Part shown: piece by piece, positions 1 through 5,839 of the stretch
Numbering within the stretch: the stretch's first letter is position 1
Layout: every line of letters begins with the position of its first letter
NCBI GenBank assembly: GCA_003476475.1
Contig: DMUD01000298.1
Location: 1 to 8,073, forward strand
DNA length: 8,073 nt
Reading direction: 5' to 3'
From: Cytophagales bacterium
GTDB lineage: Bacteria; Bacteroidota; Bacteroidia; Cytophagales; UBA9547
Position numbers and translations under genes: made by a program
Notes under the pieces: generated by a model
The model's database searches: none
Seen by the model: only the letters and a program-made list of their open reading frames with translations
What the model was told of the DNA's origin: nothing

Positions 1-2052
1 GTGTTGTCGATGCAGTCGGGAGTCGAGTACAGCATTGGCAAGGGATTTCAAACTTCGCCCAAATTTGTTGGTTTGTCGGCTAACAACTATACCTTGAGTG
101 CAAGGAATACTTTTGACCACACCTGTGTGGCCACAGGTTCTTCGGTAACTATCAATTCGTTGCCCCCATCTCCTTCAGTTCCAACGGTCGATAGCCTTGT
201 GCAGCCCACTTGCGCGGTGCCCAAAGGTAAAATCAAGTTTAAGCCTCAGGTAGGGGCAACCTACAGCCTTGGTATTGGTTTTCAGTATTCGGCCTCTTTT
301 GAAGGTGTTGCTCCAGGTAGCTACATTTTGCGCGTGCGCAGTATCTCTGATACCACCTGCGTGACAATTGGCTCTACTGAGACAATCGATGCGGTTCCAA
401 CTAATCCAGTTACCCCTAATTTGGATAGCGTGGTGCAGCCTATTTGCGCGGTACCCAGTGGTAGTATTAGTTTCGTAGCCCAATCGGGTGTTTTGTATAG
501 TGTAGGGGGAGCTTATCAAACATCTACTATTTTCAATGAATTGGCGCCTGGTATGTATAATTTGCAGGTGCGTAAAGTTGCGGATAGTACTTGTATCGCT
601 AAAGGAACTTCGGTAGAAATTGACAAGATTCCTTCATTGCCCAAAACTCCTACCGTTGGAAATGTAGTGCAACCAACTTGTGCTTCACCGAGTGGCAACA
701 TCTCTTTTACCGCTCAAACGAATGTGCAATACAGTTTAGGAGCTGGTTATCAGTCATCTCCAACCTTTGTGGGACTATTTCCTGGTAATTATACGCTCAG
801 TGTGCGTAATGTTTCTGATAGTACGTGTATCAATACTTCCGGAAATGCTGTGACCATAGACACAGTACCTTCATTTCCATCCATTCCTCTACTAGATAGT
901 TTGGTCCAAGCCACTTGTGCGGTTCCAACTGGGTCTATTGTGTTTCTAACCCAATCGGCAGTGGAGTATAGCCTTGGTTCTGGCTACCAAGGCTCTGTCC
1001 AATTTGCTGGATTAGCTGCTGGTAATTACACGCTTAGTGTTCGCAAAATGTCAGACTATACCTGTGAAAGTTCAGGTGCATCTGTTACTATCCACTCAGC
1101 TCCGAATTTGCCATTTGCGCCAACTATCGATAGTCTTATTCAGCCCACCTGTGCGTGGCCTCTTGGAAAAATTATTTTGGAGAGTCAAGCCGATGTGCAA
1201 TATAGCCTTGGAGCTACATTTCAAGATTCAAGTTCTTTCAACGACCTTGTACCTGACAATTATATCATGCGTGTGCGCAGTGTTATCGATACTACATGCA
1301 TGACTTATGGAGGTTTAGCAGTGATAAATGCAGTCTCTACCCTCCCGAACATACCAATTACAAGTAATGTAGTCCAGCCTACATGTGCCTTGCCAACTGG
1401 TGCCATTGAGTTTGATGCCCAACCGGGGGTTTTGTATAGCGTTGGTTCGGGTTATCAGGTGTCTACAATGTTTGCAGGTCTTTTACCTGCCAATTATACA
1501 TTGAGTGTGAGAAATATTTCAGACAGTACCTGCGTGACCAATGGTGCAGATGTAACCATTGATGATATACCTAGCTTGCCATCAATACCTGCTCTTGACA
1601 ATGTGGTACAACCCACCTGTTCTGTACCAACTGGAGTCATTACAATCGCCTCACAAACAGATGTAAGTTACAGCATCGGTTTTGATTATCAATCTTCGTC
1701 AGTTTTTGCGGGACTAGTGCCAGGAAGCTATGTAATACGTGTCCGAAATGTTTTGGATACTACTTGTGTAGTCACTGGTTTCTCCCAAACAATCGACACA
1801 ATTCCTAACCTACCAGCTACCCCTAGTATTGCAAGTGTAGTGCAACCTACTTGCTCATTGCCAAGTGGTTCCATTACGTTTACTTCCCAAACAGGGGTAG
1901 AATACAGCATTGGCTTTGGGTATCAAGCTTCCCCAGTGTTTACAGCCCTGCCTTCTGGAAACTATTCACCAAGTTTGCGCAATATTGCCGACAATACCTG
2001 TATTGCCAATGCCACTTCAGTTCAAACTATCAATACGGTGCCTGCGGTTCCT
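1..2052 (+). repeat. Tandem array of near-uniform 78-residue (234 bp) Ig-like repeats, units 0-8
   Basis: Nine in-frame units within the adhesin. The partial unit 0 is at 1-183. Full units start at 184, 418, 652, 889, 1123, 1357, 1591 and 1825. Seven of the eight full units are close to 78 residues; the third has one extra residue and the last is slightly short. Consensus landmarks: VVQPTC near the start, P-x-G-x-I-x-F, then (V)xYSxGxGYQxSxxF, a short loop, NYTLSVRN, D-(S/T)-T-C, and a proline-rich linker ending IP or TP. By hand alignment, units 1 and 2 share about 47% and units 3 and 6 about 64% of residues. The pattern resembles the SprB-like repeats common in large Bacteroidota surface proteins (family knowledge). 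DNA copies have diverged, so this is not a recent perfect duplication. Confidence 0.93.
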
Positions 2053-4848
2053 ACTCTTTTATTAGCTAGTCAAACAGAAGCGCCTAATTGTTTAGTTGGA
2101 ACTGGTACTATTAAAGTTTCTACCCCAACTGGTTCTAATTTTGAGTACAATATAGACGGTGGTAAGTACCAATCTTTTGCTACATTTTCTAGTGTAGCGC
2201 CAGGTAGCCACTCACTATTGGTTCGTTTGAAGGACGATACGACCTGTGTAATTGCCAGCAGTACAGTTGTTAAGGTTGACAAGGCTTTCGATACGCCTAC
2301 TGCACCTACACTTATCGTTACACAGCCTACTTGCACATTGCCTACAGGTAGTGTTGAGGTTAGTTCCAGTAAAGAAGGTCTTAGTTTTAGTATAAACGGA
2401 GTTAATTATGCCAATACATCTGGTATTTTTGATGGATTATCGATTGGTAGTTATATTGTTACTGCAAAGAATGCGGATGGTTGTGTTTCTCCTTCATCTT
2501 CTTTTGATGTTAACCCTCCACCAGCTTTGCCTATACAACCTTTGGTTTCTGTTATACAACCTGTGTGTGGTACACCTACTGCTACTTTGACGGTGATTTC
2601 GCCAGTTTCGGGGCTAAGTTTTAGTTTCGATAATGGAATAAATTATCAAGCTAGCAATACCAAGACAGGTGTATTGGGCAATGCAACATATCAGGTTTTA
2701 GTCAAAGATTCATCAAGTAAGTGTGTGTCTCAAATCACAAGTGCAGTGGTAAATGCAGTGCCTAACTGTCCACCAATGTTGAAGGATACCATAATAACGG
2801 TACAAGAAGACAATTCCGTTACGGTTTGTGTGAAAATTGCAGATATCGGTTTGGGGCAAACCTACACAGTTGCATCCTGTGGCAATCCATCTAATGGTTT
2901 CACAAATACACCTTCAGTAAATGGTAATCATTTGTGTCTAACCTATACTCCCAACAAGGATTTCAATGGTGTAGATAACTTGTGTATTTCTGTTTGCGAC
3001 AACGGAGTTCCTTCGCTTTGCGATACTACGCGTATTTCTGTTGTGGTGACCCCTGTAAATGATTCACCTGTTGTAGAAAATGAAGTGTTGGTTATTGAAG
3101 AAGACAGCACTTTTTCTGGCAACGTGCTTAATGTAAATGATTTAGACCCAGATGGCACTAATTTACTAGTGAATGTCAATCCCATTTTTGTGCCTACACA
3201 TGGCACATTTGATATAAAGTCGGATGGAAGCTTTACTTACAGGCCTGCACCCAACTACCATGGAGTAGATATGGCTGTAGTGCTGGTGTGCGATCAAGGA
3301 ATACCATTGCCACCCTTGTGTAAAAATGATACGATATTTATCACGGTATCGCCTGTCAACGACAGTGCAAATGTTCTAGATAAGAGTATCAGCATACCGC
3401 AAGATATGCCTTACACTGGAAGTTTACTTACATCCGATGACTACGACCCTGATGGCACAACTTTAGTAGTAGATCCTAACCCTATTAAGCTACCAAAACA
3501 TGGAATAATTGTCATAAATTCTGACAGTTCAGGTGTTTATACCTATACTCCCAATCTTGGTTACCTCGGGCCCGATACCGTGATAGTATGGGTGTGCGAC
3601 CATGGATTCCCATTGCCTGCTATTTGTATGCCTGAAACTTTGTTTATCAATGTTGGGCCTGTCAACCATGTGCCCATTATTGTGAACAACCAATCGGTTA
3701 TAGAACTATTAGAAGACAGTAAGGCAATCTCGCAGTGTTTCCAGATAAACGACGTGGACGGTTCTAACGGTATTTACACCGTAGCCGATACTGGCAGCGT
3801 GAAACATGGTAAAATATCCATAACTCTTACAAACAAACAGCTTTGCGTGAATTATATTCCCAATCTTAATTTTAATGGGAGAGATACTTTAAACATTAGC
3901 TTGTTAGATAATGGATTGCCTGTGCTTCCGTTCACCGCAAATATTTATTTTAACGTCAAGCCTGTGTATGACAACCGTGAGAAAGTTATACAAGAAGATA
4001 TCGCAGACACTATCGGAATGGCCTATGATTTAGCAGGTTATTTCCCCAAATATTCTATTAGCGTTTTGAGTGCACCTTTGGTTTTACCCAAAAATGGTAC
4101 CATTTCAGTTATAGACAGTAGTACATATTTATATACTCCTAATATTAATTTCAATGGTATAGATACCCTTGTAGTTAGCGTATTTAAAAAAGATCCAGAT
4201 TTAGCTCTTTTTCCCATATATCCAGTAAATGATACTATTTTTATATTTGTATCGCCTGTCAACGACAAGCCGGTCATCAAAAACGAGTACCATGAAATAT
4301 TGCAGAACTCTTCTGTGTCTGGCAACTTGTTTAATGGGGATATAGACCCCGACGGCACTAAGTTAGACTTGAATCTGACACCTGTGGTGTCACCAAACAA
4401 TGGCACTATTCTAGTCAATTCCGATGGTCAATATACCTATACGCCTAAGGAAAATTATTTTGGTGAAGACATGATTGTTTTCAGCATTTGCGACAATGGC
4501 TTGCCTTTGCCAGTTGCGTGTGCTTTCGACACCATTTTCATCAAAGTATTGCTACCCAAAATTCACATTCCGGAAGGTTTCTCTCCCAATGGCGACGGTG
4601 TCAACGACTACTTTGTCATAAAGGGTATCGAGGCACATCCAAACAATAACTTAGTCATATTCAACCGTTGGGGAAATAAGGTGCATGAGGTAAATCCTTA
4701 TAAAAATATGTGGGCTGGAAAATCTGATGTAGGACTTAGAGTGGACAGTGAGGAACTTCCAATAGGTTCTTATTTCTATGTACTCGATTTGGGAGATGAT
4801 TTCGATCCTCCAAGAATTAGAAAGGGAACGGTGTATATTAATAGATAA
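1..4848 (+). CDS. Giant repeat-rich surface adhesin with T9SS type B (CHU_C) sorting domain, 5'-truncated by window
   Basis: Open from the first base to TAA at 4846-4848, 1615 codons visible. The first visible residue falls at position 18 of a 78-residue repeat, so the gene continues upstream and the GTG at base 1 is not a credible start; any signal peptide lies outside the window. Domains in order: twelve Ig-like repeats (aa 1-925), six cadherin/Ig-like repeats (aa 926-1520), and a gliding-motility-associated C-terminal domain (aa 1521-1615). Composition is rich in Ser, Thr, Val, Pro and Gly, typical of beta-sandwich stalk proteins, and no catalytic domain is visible. Known for the family: proteins with this C-terminal domain (e.g. 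SprB of Flavobacterium johnsoniae) are exported by the T9SS to the cell surface and often need a PorP/SprF partner, which is encoded next door. Inferred role: long surface filament for adhesion or gliding; the ligand is unknown. It could instead be a structural or matrix protein. The class is secure, the specific function is not. Confidence 0.93.
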   Translation: MLSMQSGVEYSIGKGFQTSPKFVGLSANNYTLSARNTFDHTCVATGSSVTINSLPPSPSVPTVDSLVQPTCAVPKGKIKFKPQVGATYSLGIGFQYSASFEGVAPGSYILRVRSISDTTCVTIGSTETIDAVPTNPVTPNLDSVVQPICAVPSGSISFVAQSGVLYSVGGAYQTSTIFNELAPGMYNLQVRKVADSTCIAKGTSVEIDKIPSLPKTPTVGNVVQPTCASPSGNISFTAQTNVQYSLGAGYQSSPTFVGLFPGNYTLSVRNVSDSTCINTSGNAVTIDTVPSFPSIPLLDSLVQATCAVPTGSIVFLTQSAVEYSLGSGYQGSVQFAGLAAGNYTLSVRKMSDYTCESSGASVTIHSAPNLPFAPTIDSLIQPTCAWPLGKIILESQADVQYSLGATFQDSSSFNDLVPDNYIMRVRSVIDTTCMTYGGLAVINAVSTLPNIPITSNVVQPTCALPTGAIEFDAQPGVLYSVGSGYQVSTMFAGLLPANYTLSVRNISDSTCVTNGADVTIDDIPSLPSIPALDNVVQPTCSVPTGVITIASQTDVSYSIGFDYQSSSVFAGLVPGSYVIRVRNVLDTTCVVTGFSQTIDTIPNLPATPSIASVVQPTCSLPSGSITFTSQTGVEYSIGFGYQASPVFTALPSGNYSPSLRNIADNTCIANATSVQTINTVPAVPTLLLASQTEAPNCLVGTGTIKVSTPTGSNFEYNIDGGKYQSFATFSSVAPGSHSLLVRLKDDTTCVIASSTVVKVDKAFDTPTAPTLIVTQPTCTLPTGSVEVSSSKEGLSFSINGVNYANTSGIFDGLSIGSYIVTAKNADGCVSPSSSFDVNPPPALPIQPLVSVIQPVCGTPTATLTVISPVSGLSFSFDNGINYQASNTKTGVLGNATYQVLVKDSSSKCVSQITSAVVNAVPNCPPMLKDTIITVQEDNSVTVCVKIADIGLGQTYTVASCGNPSNGFTNTPSVNGNHLCLTYTPNKDFNGVDNLCISVCDNGVPSLCDTTRISVVVTPVNDSPVVENEVLVIEEDSTFSGNVLNVNDLDPDGTNLLVNVNPIFVPTHGTFDIKSDGSFTYRPAPNYHGVDMAVVLVCDQGIPLPPLCKNDTIFITVSPVNDSANVLDKSISIPQDMPYTGSLLTSDDYDPDGTTLVVDPNPIKLPKHGIIVINSDSSGVYTYTPNLGYLGPDTVIVWVCDHGFPLPAICMPETLFINVGPVNHVPIIVNNQSVIELLEDSKAISQCFQINDVDGSNGIYTVADTGSVKHGKISITLTNKQLCVNYIPNLNFNGRDTLNISLLDNGLPVLPFTANIYFNVKPVYDNREKVIQEDIADTIGMAYDLAGYFPKYSISVLSAPLVLPKNGTISVIDSSTYLYTPNINFNGIDTLVVSVFKKDPDLALFPIYPVNDTIFIFVSPVNDKPVIKNEYHEILQNSSVSGNLFNGDIDPDGTKLDLNLTPVVSPNNGTILVNSDGQYTYTPKENYFGEDMIVFSICDNGLPLPVACAFDTIFIKVLLPKIHIPEGFSPNGDGVNDYFVIKGIEAHPNNNLVIFNRWGNKVHEVNPYKNMWAGKSDVGLRVDSEELPIGSYFYVLDLGDDFDPPRIRKGTVYINR
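2053..2775 (+). repeat. Three divergent copies of the same Ig-like repeat, units 9-11
   Basis: Continues the preceding array with lower similarity: unit 9 at 2053-2307 (85 residues), unit 10 at 2308-2541 (78), unit 11 at 2542-2775 (78). They keep the opening QPxC or PNC cysteine, the central aromatic-Ser/Asn-Ile segment and a second cysteine. The central motif, however, has the longer form FSINGVNY or YNIDGGKYQ instead of YSLGxGYQ. Unit 10 ends in the NADGCVS motif usual in other Bacteroidota repeat proteins of this type. They look like the older, non-amplified form of the repeat and join the expanded block to the second domain array. Confidence 0.82.
2776..4560 (+). repeat. Six tandem ~100-residue cadherin/Ig-like domains
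   Basis: Domains lie at 2776-3069, 3070-3369, 3370-3675, 3676-3972, 3973-4272 and 4273-4560 (98, 100, 102, 99, 100 and 96 residues). Most carry an early acidic motif (EDS, EDN), a D-x-DG loop in domains 2, 3, 4 and 6, a YTPNxNFNGxD-type strand, CDNGxPLP or a variant, and a final VxPVNDxP linker. These features match bacterial cadherin-like/Big_9-type stalk domains, whose DxDG and PVND residues commonly bind calcium at domain junctions; calcium binding here is inference. Domain 5 lacks DxDG and the CDNG segment and looks degenerate. Domains 1 and 4 resemble each other more than the rest. Confidence 0.85.
4561..4845 (+). other. Type B T9SS C-terminal sorting domain (CHU_C / gliding motility-associated) of the adhesin
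   Basis: Last 95 residues of the adhesin (aa 1521-1615). Diagnostic motifs in order: PEGFSPNGDGVNDYF at the start, LVIFNRWGNKV in the middle, W-x-G, LPxGSYFYVLDL, and the terminal GTVYINR. This is the known signature of the gliding-motility-associated C-terminal domain (TIGR04131 / PF13585), which targets cargo to the type IX secretion system. It differs from the type A domain by its length and lack of simple removable tail. Its intact motifs and natural stop argue that the protein is export-competent. Confidence 0.93.
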
Positions 4849-4880
4849 TACCTAACCTACATTAATGCAAAAAATCAATA

Positions 4881-5822
4881 ATGAATAGCTTGAAAAATCT
4901 TTCTTTAATTTCTTTTTCAATTCTGTGGTACAGTGGTTTGGTGCAAGCCCAACAAGAGCCCATGTATACCCATTACATGAATAATACTTTGAGTATTAAT
5001 TCAGGTTATGCGGGTACTAGAGACGTGATTACGGCCACACTTTTGAACAGGTCACAGTGGGTCGGTTTTGAAGGTGCACCTACCACGCAAACTTTTACCA
5101 TACACGGCCCTATCAAAAGTGAAAAAATAGGGTTGGGTTTTTCTTTTGTACACGATAAGATAGGTCCATCAAACTACACATCGGCAAATATTGACCTTTC
5201 GTACATCTTAAACTTGAATTCGAAATCGAAGTTGTCTTTTGGTATGAAAACTGGTGTGAATGCCAAGCAAGCTAATTTGGCTTCCCTAGATTTGGATAAT
5301 CCCGTTGATGTGGCCTTTCAAAACAACATTAACAGCAAGCTTTTGCCCAATTTTGGTTTTGGAAGTTATTACTATAGGAAGCGTTTTTATTTGGGTGTTT
5401 CTATTCCCCGTTTGCTCGAAAATGATTTCAACAACAACAAGACTATAGGCAAAACAGGACTGACTAACGAACAAAGACATTATTTTCTTATTTCGGGAGC
5501 CATGTTAAAGCTATCCGAAAATATGGATTTTAAACCCACTACTTTTGTAAAGTTCACCTCCGGGGCACCTCTTGTAGTAGATTTGACGGCTTCTTTTATT
5601 TTAAAGAAAAAATTGCTTCTAGGAACCATGTTCAGAACGGGTGATGCAGTGGGGGCTTTGTTGGGGTATGATTTCACCGAGCAGTTTCACATAGGATATT
5701 CGTTTGATTGGTCATATGGATTGAAAACAAGTAGGTACAACAACGGCACCCATGAAATAATGCTTTGTTACGACTTTATCATATTCGATAGGGGTAGAAT
5801 TAGGTCACCAAGATATTTCTAA
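4881..5822 (+). CDS. PorP/SprF family type IX secretion system outer-membrane protein
   Basis: A 313-residue protein, the usual length for the family. The ATG at 4881 gives a good signal peptide (hydrophobic residues 7-21, probable cleavage after VQA at residue 23). Recognition rests on two conserved ends. The N-terminal block after the signal holds QEPMYTHYMNN, NSGYAG (aa 40-45), RSQWVGFEGAP (aa 57-67) and the GLGFSFVHDKIGP segment (aa 84-96). The C-terminal block holds HEIMLCYDF (aa 291-299) and the final RIRSPRYF. Between them are alternating amphipathic strands expected of an outer-membrane beta-barrel. Known: F. johnsoniae SprF is needed for surface delivery of SprB, and PorP of Porphyromonas gingivalis belongs to the T9SS. 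Lying 32 bases behind a CHU_C adhesin and 17 bases before a PorE-like gene, it is probably the dedicated partner of that adhesin rather than the core PorP; core status cannot be excluded. No Shine-Dalgarno is visible; the leader is A/T-rich, as usual in this phylum. Confidence 0.93.
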   Translation: MNSLKNLSLISFSILWYSGLVQAQQEPMYTHYMNNTLSINSGYAGTRDVITATLLNRSQWVGFEGAPTTQTFTIHGPIKSEKIGLGFSFVHDKIGPSNYTSANIDLSYILNLNSKSKLSFGMKTGVNAKQANLASLDLDNPVDVAFQNNINSKLLPNFGFGSYYYRKRFYLGVSIPRLLENDFNNNKTIGKTGLTNEQRHYFLISGAMLKLSENMDFKPTTFVKFTSGAPLVVDLTASFILKKKLLLGTMFRTGDAVGALLGYDFTEQFHIGYSFDWSYGLKTSRYNNGTHEIMLCYDFIIFDRGRIRSPRYF

Positions 5823-5839
5823 CATCATTTATTGATAAC

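Noticed and set aside
1..3. GTG at the first base as the start codon of the adhesin
   Set aside because: It falls in the middle of a repeat unit, with no signal peptide after it and no upstream sequence to support initiation. It is simply the window edge.
175..519. Open frame of 114 codons on the minus strand inside the repeat array
   Set aside because: It is antisense to a well-conserved repeat, shows no recognisable domain, and exists because the repeat lacks stop codons in that frame. Similar short antisense frames at 516-701, 1728-1910 and 2070-2336 were rejected for the same reason.
1..2052. Clean four-unit higher-order repeat (units 0/4/8, 1/5, 2/6, 3/7)
   Set aside because: Units 0/4, 1/5 and 2/6 do look alike, but unit 6 matches unit 3 better (about 50 identities) than unit 2 (about 44), and units 3 and 7 are not especially close. 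A mosaic explanation fits better.
1..2775. CRISPR array or non-coding satellite repeat
   Set aside because: The period of 234 bases is a multiple of three, the array stays in frame in one long coding sequence, and selection acts on protein motifs. There are no short identical repeats with unique spacers.
4038..4418. Minus-strand open frame of 126 codons under the stalk domains
   Set aside because: It is fully antisense to conserved cadherin-like domains, with no family signature and no ribosome binding or promoter signal.
1..4848. Naming the adhesin sprB
   Set aside because: The C-terminal domain and gene neighbourhood are SprB-like, but repeat type and stalk domains alone cannot establish orthology, and the N-terminal region is missing. 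No symbol is given.
4865..4888. Seven-codon frame (ATG to TAG) overlapping the start of the PorP/SprF gene, which could act as a leader peptide
   Set aside because: It is too short to distinguish from chance in an A/T-rich gap. No regulatory codon run or attenuator hairpin accompanies it.
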